64,000 bases of DNA from Desulfovibrio piger (GTDB lineage: Bacteria; Desulfobacterota; Desulfovibrionia; Desulfovibrionales; Desulfovibrionaceae), in NCBI RefSeq assembly GCF_951793255.1, contig NZ_OX636706.1, forward strand, positions 889,001-953,000, read 5' to 3'. The position numbers and the translations under genes were made by a program. Below, in pieces: positions 42,380 to 51,028 of this stretch (position 1 is the stretch's first letter; every line of letters starts with the position of its first letter). The notes below the pieces were generated by a model that had not been told where the DNA came from, did not search any database, and saw only the letters and a program-made list of their open reading frames with translations.

Positions 42380-42589
42380 CGCTTTCACGGAACGCACGCC
42401 GGACCGGTACTGACGCCGGCGGCGGACGTTGCCGCGCTGTTTCCCGGTTACCGCAGGACGGCATGGCCGTCATGTCCACTGCACGTCAGGCGTGCAGGTC
42501 TGGGCGTGCGTCCCCGGGAACGTCCTTCGGGACCTGATATGAGGCGAGGCATGCAGGGCATGCCCCGTCTGTTGTCGCACGATATGTGG
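42380..42589. other. Spacer before the terminator and IS copy 1
   Basis: 210 bases with no gene recognised. The next features are the terminator at 42590 and the IS left end at 42630. Confidence 0.45.
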
Positions 42590-42630
42590 AGACGGCGGGA
42601 ACGCATCACGCGTTCCCGCCGTCTTTTTTA
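42590..42630 (+). terminator. Terminator adjoining the left end of the IS tandem
   Basis: Perfect 15-bp stem AGACGGCGGGAACGC, five-base loop, then TTTTTTA. IS copy 1 begins right at its T-tail, so the insertion targeted this terminator. Confidence 0.85.
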
Positions 42631-43356
42631 TTTATGGGCTTTAGCCTGTTGAGCGCCTGACAGGCGCGAAACAAAAAACCACCCGCTATGCGGGTGGAGA
42701 CAATACGTTATACACACAAAAACACCTTTCCGCTACGATGAAGTTGTTCAAGCCCATCGCAACATTAACGGAAAGGTGTTTTTGTTATGGGAACCAAGGC
42801 TCATAGCCTAGCGCATACGAAATGGTTGTGCAAGTATCATATCGTCTTTACTCCAAAATATAGAAGAAAAATAATCTTCGCACAGCTCCGTGAAAGTATA
42901 AAAGAAATTCTGCAATGCCTCTGCAAATATAAAGGGGTTGAGATTCTGGAAGGGCATCTGATGCCGGATCATGTCCACATGCTGGTGTCCATTCCTCCTA
43001 AAATCAGTGTGGCAAATTTCATGGGCTACCTGAAAGGGAAAAGTTCGTTGATGATATTCGATAAGCACGCAAACCTTAAATATAAGTTTGGCAACAGAAA
43101 ATTTTGGGCCGAAGGATATTATGTCAGTACGGTGGGGCTTAATGAGGCAACGATCAAAAAATATATCCAGGATCAGGAACGTCACGACATTATGAGAGAC
43201 AAGCTGACATCACGCGAATATCAAGACCCCTTTAAGGGGTAGCCAAGGCGGCAAGGGCACTGGGCTTGAACAGCGTGAAAGCCAGCGTCTTTAGGCGCAG
43301 CCGGTAACAGGCCCTTACAGGGCCAGAGCAAACCACCCGCTTTGCGGGTGGTTCTG
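42630..43356 (+). mobile_element. IS200-type insertion sequence, copy 1
   Basis: A 727-bp unit with a single TnpA gene and no TnpB. The left end carries a stem-loop, CCACCCGC-TAT-GCGGGTGG (about 42683-42702); the right end carries CCACCCGC-TTT-GCGGGTGG (about 43333-43351). IS200-type elements transpose as single strands and recognise such end hairpins, without terminal inverted repeats or target duplication. It is identical to copy 2, which starts at the next base. Confidence 0.9.
42787..43242 (+). CDS. tnpA: IS200-type TnpA (HUH single-strand transposase), copy 1
   Basis: 151 residues, the usual TnpA length. The HUH motif is DHVHMLV, and the catalytic Tyr is in TIKKYIQDQ. Base composition is lower in GC than the surroundings, marking a recent arrival. 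A long stem (AAAACACCTTTCCG with CGGAAAGGTGTTTT) flanks the start, so translation may be held back by leader structure. Confidence 0.95.
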   Translation: MGTKAHSLAHTKWLCKYHIVFTPKYRRKIIFAQLRESIKEILQCLCKYKGVEILEGHLMPDHVHMLVSIPPKISVANFMGYLKGKSSLMIFDKHANLKYKFGNRKFWAEGYYVSTVGLNEATIKKYIQDQERHDIMRDKLTSREYQDPFKG

Positions 43357-44085
43357 ATTTATGGGCTTTAGCCTGTTGAGCGCCTGACAGGCGCGAAACA
43401 AAAAACCACCCGCTATGCGGGTGGAGACAATACGTTATACACACAAAAACACCTTTCCGCTACGATGAAGTTGTTCAAGCCCATCGCAACATTAACGGAA
43501 AGGTGTTTTTGTTATGGGAACCAAGGCTCATAGCCTAGCGCATACGAAATGGTTGTGCAAGTATCATATCGTCTTTACTCCAAAATATAGAAGAAAAATA
43601 ATCTTCGCACAGCTCCGTGAAAGTATAAAAGAAATTCTGCAATGCCTCTGCAAATATAAAGGGGTTGAGATTCTGGAAGGGCATCTGATGCCGGATCATG
43701 TCCACATGCTGGTGTCCATTCCTCCTAAAATCAGTGTGGCAAATTTCATGGGCTACCTGAAAGGGAAAAGTTCGTTGATGATATTCGATAAGCACGCAAA
43801 CCTTAAATATAAGTTTGGCAACAGAAAATTTTGGGCCGAAGGATATTATGTCAGTACGGTGGGGCTTAATGAGGCAACGATCAAAAAATATATCCAGGAT
43901 CAGGAACGTCACGACATTATGAGAGACAAGCTGACATCACGCGAATATCAAGACCCCTTTAAGGGGTAGCCAAGGCGGCAAGGGCACTGGGCTTGAACAG
44001 CGTGAAAGCCAGCGTCTTTAGGCGCAGCCGGTAACAGGCCCTTACAGGGCCAGAGCAAACCACCCGCTTTGCGGGTGGTTCTGAT
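43357..44085 (+). mobile_element. IS200-type insertion sequence, copy 2 (direct tandem)
   Basis: Identical in sequence and orientation to copy 1, at an offset of exactly 727 bases, with no unrelated DNA between. After its right hairpin (44058-44078) the sequence continues into a degenerate third left end. Confidence 0.9.
43514..43969 (+). CDS. tnpA: IS200-type TnpA, copy 2
   Basis: The same 151 residues as copy 1, with identical DNA. Complete and apparently functional. The perfect identity means the duplication is recent or kept identical by gene conversion. Confidence 0.95.
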   Translation: MGTKAHSLAHTKWLCKYHIVFTPKYRRKIIFAQLRESIKEILQCLCKYKGVEILEGHLMPDHVHMLVSIPPKISVANFMGYLKGKSSLMIFDKHANLKYKFGNRKFWAEGYYVSTVGLNEATIKKYIQDQERHDIMRDKLTSREYQDPFKG

Positions 44086-44152
44086 GGGCATCAGCCTGTT
44101 GGGCGCCACGGCCCGAAACGAAAGACCACCCGCCGTGCGGGTGGTCTTGATG
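44086..44152 (+). repeat. Degenerate solo left end of the IS200 element
   Basis: The bases after copy 2 (ATGGGCATCAGCCTGTTG, then a hairpin CCACCCGCCGTGCGGGTGG) align to the element's own left end with several substitutions. It is a decayed remnant or an end of an older copy at the same site. Confidence 0.65.
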
Positions 44153-44165
44153 TATCCAATATCCC

Positions 44166-45164
44166 CTAGCGGCGGCGGATCACGGAGGGCAGGGCAAAAT
44201 ACAGACGCGCGGCCAGGTCGAAGCAGGCCCCGGGCAGATAGCTGGCCCACCAGAACAGGCGGTATTTGCGCGAGCCGTCACGCCAGGGCCGGATGACGGC
44301 GCGGGCCTCGCTGCCGCGCCCTTCGCGCCACAGGCTCACGGCCTTCTGGAAGGCGGCGCGGCGCGTCAGCAGGCTGACGAGCCCGGGATGCGCCGCATCA
44401 TAGCCGGGCCAGAGGCGGCGGTGCTTTTCCAGGATGTACAGGGTCTCGTCCGCGAACTGGCCGAACTTGCGGAAGGTGGTGTTGTTGCCGTGCACCCGCC
44501 ACAGGGTCAGGGGCGCGTCCACATGATCCAGTTCCCAGTCATGGGCCACGCGGTAGAAGATATCGGCCTCCTCGCAAACATTGAGGCTCTCGTCGAACCA
44601 GACCGGCGCGCCTCCCTCACGGGCGGGCGGGCAGACCACGCTGTCCAGGGCCGCGCGGGAGAGCATGGCCGAGGACATGGAGATCCACTGCCGTTCCATG
44701 AGAGCGGCAAAGGCCTTGCCGCGCTGGGGGCGGGACTCGGCGAACAGGCGCTTCAGCACATGTTTGCCGTCGAAGATCTCGGTATCGGTGCTGACCAGGC
44801 CCACATGCGGATCGGCTTCGAAGCAGGCCACCTGACGGGCCAGCTTTTCGGGCCGCCACAGGTCGTCGCAGTCCAGAAAGGCCACATAGCGGCCCCGGCT
44901 CCGGGCGATGGCCAGATTGCGGGCCGCGCCCAGGGGCACGGTCTCTTCGCCGCGAAAATAGCGCAGGCGGCCGGCCAGCCCGGCATGGCCCCGGGCTATC
45001 TGCGGGCTGCTGTCCGTGGAGCCGTTGTCCCAGAAGATGACCTCGAAATCGGTGAAGGTCTGGGCGGCCAGGCTGTCCAGGGTCTCCTGCAGATGTTCGG
45101 AGCTGTTCAGGCAGTTCATGATGACGGAGACCACGGGGGCCTCGGACATGGGGACATGATGCAT
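44166..45164 (-). CDS. Family 2 glycosyltransferase
   Basis: 332 residues from ATG 45164, which has GAGGT 8 bases upstream; an ATG at 45200 is in frame but lacks a site. The GT-A core begins PVVSVIMNCLNSSEHLQETL, with the DxD-like metal motif in FLDCDDLWRPEKL and the acceptor-side segment EEADIFYRVAHDWELD. It adds a sugar in surface-polysaccharide or lipid-linked glycan assembly. Its reading frame is continuous upstream with the broken GtrA, so it is probably the C-terminal half of a fused protein or its own internal start. Confidence 0.88.
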   Translation of the reverse strand: MHHVPMSEAPVVSVIMNCLNSSEHLQETLDSLAAQTFTDFEVIFWDNGSTDSSPQIARGHAGLAGRLRYFRGEETVPLGAARNLAIARSRGRYVAFLDCDDLWRPEKLARQVACFEADPHVGLVSTDTEIFDGKHVLKRLFAESRPQRGKAFAALMERQWISMSSAMLSRAALDSVVCPPAREGGAPVWFDESLNVCEEADIFYRVAHDWELDHVDAPLTLWRVHGNNTTFRKFGQFADETLYILEKHRRLWPGYDAAHPGLVSLLTRRAAFQKAVSLWREGRGSEARAVIRPWRDGSRKYRLFWWASYLPGACFDLAARLYFALPSVIRRR

Positions 45165-45200
45165 GGATGTACCTCGCGATGACGGGGACGACAGGTTCAT

Positions 45201-45638
45201 GGAGCGTACGGGCCGGAAGACCCAGAGGCGGCACAGCAGATAGAGGAAGAGCGGGGCCGCCAGGGAGGCGGCAGGCAGGGCCAGACCGTGGGGGACGCCG
45301 CACCAGCCGAGCCCCCGGGCGAACAGGTCGCCCAGCCAGAGGCCCGCGCCCTACACCAGGACGAAGCGGGGCAGCATGCGGGCATGGTCGCCGCTCCTGA
45401 TGCCGAACGTCCAGAAACAGTGCCCGGCATAGGCGGCCAGCAGGGCCAGCAGCCCGGCAAGGCCATGGGCCGCCGGGGCGGGCCAGCGGGCCCAGCTGAC
45501 GAGCAGATGGCCCGCCCAGAGATAGCAGAGGGTGGCGCTGCTGCCCACCATGCCGAAACGGAGCAGGGAACGGGACAGCAGGCTGCGGGCAAAGGCCGTG
45601 GTCTCGGACAGTATCGTCATGGCATGTTTGGGTGGCAT
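45201..45638 (-). pseudogene. GtrA-like membrane protein interrupted by an amber codon
   Basis: The translation from 45638 or 45620 gives LLSRSLLRFGMVGSSATLCYL and further membrane helices, typical of GtrA-family proteins that help move lipid-linked sugars across the membrane. It stops at TAG 45353-45351 after RFVLV. Reading on in the same frame gives GAGLWLGDLFARGLGW and a last helix ending LYLLCRLWVFRP, the usual GtrA C-terminus, and then runs into the GT2 frame without a stop. A single C-to-T change from CAG (Gln) would explain the break. No ribosome site is seen before either start. Confidence 0.7.
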
Positions 45639-45713
45639 GCGCCGGGCATGGCCCCGTACCGGCAGGGGCCGGACGGGCGGAGCCGCCTGCGGCGGCTCCG
45701 TTATCGGGAAAGG

Positions 45714-46856
45714 TCAGGCCAGGGTTGCCGTGATGACGTCGCAGATGTGTTCCACATCGGCGGCGCTCAGGCCGGGATGCATGGGCAGGGTCACCAGTTC
45801 GCCGTAAAGCTGCTCCGTCACGGGCAGGGGCAGGGAGCCCGGAGCGGGACGGAACAGGCTCAGCAGATGATTGGGCTTGTAGTGGACGCCCACAGGGATG
45901 CCCGCGGCGGTGAGGGCGGCCTTGAGCTCGTCCTTGCGGCCGTTGAGCACGCGCACGCAGACGATGTGCGGCACTACGAAGTCCTGCGGGTCGGCCTGCA
46001 GGAGGCGCAGGCCGTCCAGCCCCGCCAGACGCTGCCGGTAGATGTCGCCCAGGGCGCGGCGGGCCGGGATGAATTCCCCGTCCAGACGCGAGAGCTGCAC
46101 GCGGCCGATGGCGGCCATGATGTTGCTCATGTGGAAGCGCCAGCCGATGCGCTTCACGTCCGGGTCCCAGGTGCGGGTACCGGCAAAGCGGGATCGGGTG
46201 TCGCCTTCCACGGAGAGCAGGCGGGCGTCGGCGGCATAGCCGGCTTCCGTGGCATTGAAGAAGACGGCGCAGCCGCCTTCGCCGGAGGTGATGTTCTTGA
46301 TGCCGTCAAAGCTGAAACAGACCACGTCCCCGAAGCTGCCGATCTTGCGGCCGTGGTGCAGGCAGCCGAAGGCATGGGCGGCGTCTTCGATGACGCGCAG
46401 GCCGTGTTCTTTGGCGAAGGCATGGACCTCGTCCAGGTGCCAGGGGTTGCTGGCGTAGTGGACGGGCATGATGGCCAGCGTGTCGGGCGTGATGCGGCGG
46501 GCGGCGTCCTTGAGGTCGATGGTGCCGGTCTCGGCCAGCACGTCACAGGCCACGGGCTCGCAACCGGCGGCCTCGATGGCCTGGAAGGAGGCCACGAAGG
46601 TCAGGGACGGCACCAGGATCTGCGGCTTGCGGGCGGCATCGCGCGGGGCGATGGCGTCCACGGCCAGGGTCAGGGCGGCGGTGCCCGTGTTGGTGGTCAC
46701 CACCTGTTCGGGCGCCACGCCCAGATAGGCGGCCAGTTCCTGTTCGAACAGGCAGGTCTCGTGTCCCATGCCCAGATAACCGTCTTCGACGATGACGCGC
46801 CGGACGGCTTCGGCCTCGGCTTCGCCCACGATGGAACGGGAAAGACGCATGCTCAT
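45714..46856 (-). CDS. DegT/DnrJ/EryC1-type sugar aminotransferase
   Basis: 380 residues, PLP enzyme. The PLP Lys lies in FSFDGIKNITSGEGG, the cofactor-binding stretch is VIEDAAHAFG, and the N-terminus LSRSIVGEAEAEAVRRVI is typical. It transfers an amino group to a nucleotide-linked keto sugar, giving amino sugars for surface polysaccharide or glycoprotein glycans. It lies upstream of the GtrA/GT2 pair on the same strand (75-base gap), suggesting one operon. Confidence 0.92.
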   Translation of the reverse strand: MSMRLSRSIVGEAEAEAVRRVIVEDGYLGMGHETCLFEQELAAYLGVAPEQVVTTNTGTAALTLAVDAIAPRDAARKPQILVPSLTFVASFQAIEAAGCEPVACDVLAETGTIDLKDAARRITPDTLAIMPVHYASNPWHLDEVHAFAKEHGLRVIEDAAHAFGCLHHGRKIGSFGDVVCFSFDGIKNITSGEGGCAVFFNATEAGYAADARLLSVEGDTRSRFAGTRTWDPDVKRIGWRFHMSNIMAAIGRVQLSRLDGEFIPARRALGDIYRQRLAGLDGLRLLQADPQDFVVPHIVCVRVLNGRKDELKAALTAAGIPVGVHYKPNHLLSLFRPAPGSLPLPVTEQLYGELVTLPMHPGLSAADVEHICDVITATLA

Positions 46857-47137
46857 GGCATCTCCTCATGTTTCATGGAAAAGTACCGGGCAGAGGCAGC
46901 CCGGAACTTTGCAATACGCTCTATCGTACGGCTGGGCAAGCAAGGTGTGGGGGACTTTTGTGCACGGTACGGGGCGGCAGGGCGGGCAGCCGTTCCGGGG
47001 CGGCACCCTGCGGTATGTGTGCGGACTGGCTGCTCTTTCGCTCGACCTTTTGCCCTGGCTTTGGCATGCTGCTGCGACGCACGGAGGCCCGGACCGGCCG
47101 CGCCTCCGGCCCCGGCTACCGAGGAGGAGATATCGTC
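46857..47137. other. Divergent spacer between aminotransferase and transporter
   Basis: 281 bases; no gene is seen. The ribosome site of the EamA gene (GAGGAGGAGA) lies at its right end. Confidence 0.45.
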
Positions 47138-48052
47138 ATGTGGGTTCGCATCTGGCCGCATCTGGCCCTGCTGCTGGCCATGGTTTTCTGGAGCACGTCC
47201 TATGTGGCCCTGCGCATCGCGCTCAGCGCGCTGGATCCGTTCACGGTCATGGCCGGGCGCATGGGCGTGGCCACATTGCTGTTCCTGCCGCTGTGGGGCG
47301 GGCTGCTGCGCGACCTGCGCCGCAAGGGGCAGTGGCGCTGGCTCCTGCTCATGGCCTTTGCCGAGCCCTGCTGCTACTTTTTGCTGGAGACCCGCGCCCT
47401 GTGCCTGACCACGGCCTCGCAGGCGGGCATGATCATCTCGCTGCTGCCGCTCATCACCGCCGTGGTGGCCTGGCGCCTGCTGGGCGAGCGGGTCAGCCTG
47501 CGCGGCTGGATAGGCTTTGCCCTGGCCGTGGCCGGGGTGGTCTGGCTCTCCCTGCAGTCGGCCGTGGACGAGACCGCCACGGCGCCCGTGCTGGGCAATT
47601 TCTTCGAGGGGCTGGCCATGGTCTGCGCCGCCCTGTATACCGTGCTGGCCCGGCGTCTTTCCGCCGCCTATTCGCCCTTGCAGATCACGGCCGTGCAGTC
47701 CTTCGTGGGCATGAGCTTTTTTGCCGGGCTGCTGGCGCTGGCGCCCCTGGACTACACGCCCGTGCTGCTGCATGTGGAAGTGCCGGACTGGGCCCCTTGG
47801 GCCAGTGTGGTCTATCTGGGCGGGGTGGTCTCGCTGGGGGGCTACGGCCTGTACAACGTGGGGGTCAGCCGTCTTTCCGCCGCCGGTGCCGCCGCCTACA
47901 CCAACCTTATCCCCATCCTGACCCTGGCCAGCGGCGTCATCCTGCTGCGCGAGGTCTTCCTGCCCGGCCAGTACATGGCCTCGGTGCTGGTGGTGGCCGG
48001 GGTGCTGCTCAGCCAGTGGGGAGGCCAGAAAGGCCGGCGCGAGGATAGTTAG
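47138..48052 (+). CDS. EamA-family (DMT superfamily) transporter
   Basis: 304 residues. The ATG at 47138 is chosen for its GAGGAGG site. Ten predicted membrane helices come in two EamA repeats, each ending in the LG(E)-type loop: LLGERVSLRGWIGFALAVAGV in the first and LREVFLPGQYMASVLVVAGV in the second. Substrate unknown; DMT proteins of this size usually export metabolites or amino acids. Confidence 0.92.
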   Translation: MWVRIWPHLALLLAMVFWSTSYVALRIALSALDPFTVMAGRMGVATLLFLPLWGGLLRDLRRKGQWRWLLLMAFAEPCCYFLLETRALCLTTASQAGMIISLLPLITAVVAWRLLGERVSLRGWIGFALAVAGVVWLSLQSAVDETATAPVLGNFFEGLAMVCAALYTVLARRLSAAYSPLQITAVQSFVGMSFFAGLLALAPLDYTPVLLHVEVPDWAPWASVVYLGGVVSLGGYGLYNVGVSRLSAAGAAAYTNLIPILTLASGVILLREVFLPGQYMASVLVVAGVLLSQWGGQKGRREDS

Positions 48053-48098
48053 GGGCTGTGCGGATTTTTGGGGAAGATGTCCGGCAGGTTCGGAAATA

Positions 48099-48146
48099 TA
48101 AAAAACAGGGCGCCCGCCTCCTGAAGGAGACGGGCACCCTGTTTTG
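48099..48146 (+). terminator. Bidirectional terminator between the EamA gene and the zinc-ribbon gene
   Basis: A 17-bp stem with two G-T wobbles, TGAA loop, T-run on the plus side and A-run (T-run on minus) before it. It serves both converging genes. Confidence 0.8.
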
Positions 48147-48162
48147 GGTCTGCGGGAAAGGA

Positions 48163-48537
48163 TCAGGCATTGCCCGCGTAGAACACGTGGCGGGCGCTGC
48201 GGGCCGCGCTGATGCGGTAGATCTGGATGGTGTAGCGGCCCTTGCCGCCGCACAGGGGGCAGGAATCGGTGATCAGCACGCAGCTGGCATCCAGTTCCAG
48301 CGGGTCGATGCCCACGGCCGCCAGCAGGCGGCGGGTGCGCCCCTTTTCCCAGACGATGGGCGCGCCGCAATGGTCGCACTCCACATAGAGCATGTCGGGA
48401 TCGAAGGCTTCCGGCTGCGGCAGCACGGGCACGTTGACCGTATGGGGGGCCTCTTGCCGCGCGCTCAGGGAGCGGCTGCCGTGCAGCAGGGGGCGTCTGC
48501 GGTTGAGGGGGCGCCGGAGGGCGCGCTTGCCTTGCAT
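48163..48537 (-). CDS. Zinc-ribbon protein of unknown function, divergent from mutL
   Basis: 124 residues from ATG 48537; a further in-frame ATG at 48582 would overlap the mutL start and is less likely. The N-terminus is basic. The core has two CxxC pairs, VECDHCGAP and DSCPLCGGKG, 39 residues apart, typical of a zinc ribbon. Function unknown. Confidence 0.65.
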   Translation of the reverse strand: MQGKRALRRPLNRRRPLLHGSRSLSARQEAPHTVNVPVLPQPEAFDPDMLYVECDHCGAPIVWEKGRTRRLLAAVGIDPLELDASCVLITDSCPLCGGKGRYTIQIYRISAARSARHVFYAGNA

Positions 48538-48561
48538 CTGGCGGCCGGATAGAGTGGCCGC

Positions 48562-50742
48562 ATGTCTGGAGTATCTCGTCATATTCGTTTGTTACCGCCT
48601 GAGTTGCGCAATCAGATCGCCGCCGGCGAGGTGGTGGAGCGCCCGGCCAGTGTGGTCAAGGAACTGGTGGAAAACAGTCTGGATGCCGGCGCCACGCGCG
48701 TGGACGTGTTTTTGGAGAACGGCGGCCAGAGCTGCATCCGCGTGCAGGACGACGGCGCGGGCATCGCCCCCGGCGAACTGGAACTGGCCGTGACCCGTCA
48801 CGCCACCAGCAAGATCGCCAGCATGGACGATCTTGAGCATATCGCGTCCTACGGCTTCCGTGGCGAGGCCCTGCCGAGCATCGCCTCGGTGGCCCGCTTC
48901 AGCATGGAATCCGCCGTGACCGGAGCCGACGGCGGGACGGAGGCCAGCCGCATCGTGGTGGAATTCGGCCGCCTGCTGGCGGTGGAGCCTTCGGCCCTGC
49001 ATCGGGGCACCATCGTGGAAGTGCGCGATCTGTTCACCAATATACCCGCACGGCTCAAGTTTTTGAAGACCCCGGCCACGGAGCTCAAACGGGCCCAGGA
49101 CTGGCTGGTGCGTCTGGCGCTGGCCCGCTGCGACGTGGGCTTCACGCTCAGGGCCGGGGAACGCGAGGCCCTGCGCTTTTTGCCCGGGCAGAGCCTGCGC
49201 GACCGCCTGGCCCTGCTGTGGCCGCGTCTGGTGGTGGAGGCCCTGCGGCCGTTCGATGCCGAACGCCACGGCATCCGGGCCCGGGGGCTGGCGGCCCTGC
49301 CGTCGGTGAGCCAGCAGCGCGGGGACCGCATCCTGCTGTACGTCAACGGCCGCAGCGTCAGCGACAAGCGTCTGCTGGCCGCCGTGCGCGAGGCCTACAA
49401 GGGGCGCATCACCAGCCGGGATTACCCGCAGGTGGTGCTCTTTGTGGACATGCCGCCCGACATGGTGGACGTCAACGTGCATCCGGCCAAAAGCGAAGTC
49501 CGTTTCCGGGACGAGTCCTCGGTCTTTTCCGCCGTGCTCCATGCCGTGCAGGGGGCCCTGGTCAGCGATGTGGAAAGCGTGCTGGATGCGGCCCGCGAAG
49601 CCGACGATGCCCGTCCCGTGGCGGCGCAGTCCCGTCTGTGGGACGACCTGCCCCCGCGCCCGCAGGGCTTTTGGGGCAGCGCCGATGCCGCGCCCCTGAT
49701 GCGGCATGCGGAGGACGAGACGCGGGAAGACGAAGGCCAGTGGCAGGTGCGGCGGCCCGATGCGGACGACGGCACGGTCCCCGAGTACATGGCGGGCACG
49801 GGAAGCGTGGTTGATGCCCCCTCCATGCCGTCATCTTCCGGCAGTGCGGCGGCCTTCGCCTCCGGGCGGACGGCCCCTGCGGGCCTGCGGGAAGCCGTGC
49901 CTCCTTCGGCGTTTTCGGCCGCGTCCTTTGCGGAGGATGCGGAAGGGACGGGACGTTTGTCCGCCGACAGACAGGAATTTTTCGAGAGCGCCCGGCAGAC
50001 GGCCCGCATGGCCATGCCGCCCGACCATGTGACGACTGCGGCAGGCCATGAGGACACGGACGGGACCACAGCGGAACGCTTTCCTGTGCCGGAGACGGAC
50101 GGGCCGGAGGGCCTGCCGGGAACCGGGGAGGCCGTCTGCGGCTCCGGTACTGCCGTGACGGACGAAAGCGTCGCCGGACGGCATGAGCTGGTGGTGGGCG
50201 GCCTGACCTATCTGGGCCAGGTGGCCGAGACCTACCTTGTCCTGCGCGATGCTTCCGGCGCCCTGATGCTGCTGGACCAGCACGCGGCGCACGAGCGCGT
50301 GCTTTACGAGCGTTTGCGCAAGGGGGCCTTCGCGGGCACGGCCCAGTGCCTGGCCCTGCCGCTGGAGCTGGCCCTGCAGCCGGTGGAAGAAGAGCGCTTT
50401 CTGGAAGTACGCGACAATCTGGAGCGCATGGGCTTCGATGTCTCCTGCTCCGGCGGCCGCCTGCTGGCCCGGGGCATCCCGCCCTCCCTGTCCCGCAGTG
50501 AAGCCGGGGAATTCCTGCGCGAGGTGCTGGCCGGTCGCAAGGACGACATTCGCGCCATGTTCATTTCCCTGTCCTGCAAGGGCGCCATCAAGGCCGGGCA
50601 GCGTCTGGCCGATGACGAGGCCGCGGCCCTGCTGCGGCAGTGGCTGCATACGCCGGAGCGGGAATACTGCCCCCACGGCCGCCCCAGCATTCTGCGCTGG
50701 GATGCCGTGGCGCTGGAGAAACTGTTCAAGCGGCGGCAGTGA
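48562..50742 (+). CDS. mutL: DNA mismatch repair protein MutL (endonuclease form)
   Basis: 726 residues. The N-terminal GHKL ATPase has IAAGEVVERPASVVKELVENSLDAG, DDGAGI and GFRGEALPSI. A variable, poorly conserved linker (about residues 350-550) precedes the C-terminal domain. That domain holds the metal-nuclease motif DQHAAHERVLYE (DQHAx2Ex4E), SCKGAIKAG and CPHGRP, which mark MutL that nicks DNA by itself and does not rely on MutH. The ATG at 48562 lacks a strong ribosome site. Confidence 0.96.
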   Translation: MSGVSRHIRLLPPELRNQIAAGEVVERPASVVKELVENSLDAGATRVDVFLENGGQSCIRVQDDGAGIAPGELELAVTRHATSKIASMDDLEHIASYGFRGEALPSIASVARFSMESAVTGADGGTEASRIVVEFGRLLAVEPSALHRGTIVEVRDLFTNIPARLKFLKTPATELKRAQDWLVRLALARCDVGFTLRAGEREALRFLPGQSLRDRLALLWPRLVVEALRPFDAERHGIRARGLAALPSVSQQRGDRILLYVNGRSVSDKRLLAAVREAYKGRITSRDYPQVVLFVDMPPDMVDVNVHPAKSEVRFRDESSVFSAVLHAVQGALVSDVESVLDAAREADDARPVAAQSRLWDDLPPRPQGFWGSADAAPLMRHAEDETREDEGQWQVRRPDADDGTVPEYMAGTGSVVDAPSMPSSSGSAAAFASGRTAPAGLREAVPPSAFSAASFAEDAEGTGRLSADRQEFFESARQTARMAMPPDHVTTAAGHEDTDGTTAERFPVPETDGPEGLPGTGEAVCGSGTAVTDESVAGRHELVVGGLTYLGQVAETYLVLRDASGALMLLDQHAAHERVLYERLRKGAFAGTAQCLALPLELALQPVEEERFLEVRDNLERMGFDVSCSGGRLLARGIPPSLSRSEAGEFLREVLAGRKDDIRAMFISLSCKGAIKAGQRLADDEAAALLRQWLHTPEREYCPHGRPSILRWDAVALEKLFKRRQ

Positions 50743-51028
50743 GGCCTCCGGCCCTGTGGCGTGCGGCGGCGTTCCCGTACGCTGCGGGAAGGCCATGTTC
50801 CGGTGCCGACGGGCCTCAGCCGCAGGGCGCATTTGCCCATGACCGGCGGGAAGTTGTTCTGACCGTGCAGGGAAAACGGGCATCCGGGTGCCGTATGGAT
50901 AAAAAAGACCGGGACAGTCCCTCAGGGACTGTCCCGGTCTGTCATTCAGGGGATGGAAGCAGCGGGGCCTCACAGACAAATGCAGAGTCCCATGAAGCCG
51001 CGGCTGCAGCTGCCGCATCCGGGCATCT
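50743..51028. other. mutL-ATPase spacer
   Basis: 286 bases with the strong terminator at 50901-50940 and no gene. Confidence 0.45.
50901..50940 (-). terminator. Terminator of the His-rich P-type ATPase
   Basis: Perfect 16-bp stem (50906-50921 with 50925-50940), TCA loop and six Ts on the minus strand. Confidence 0.85.

Noticed and set aside
42630-44085. Repeated hairpins as a possible CRISPR array
   Set aside because: Only a tandem of a whole insertion sequence; no short repeat-spacer pattern.
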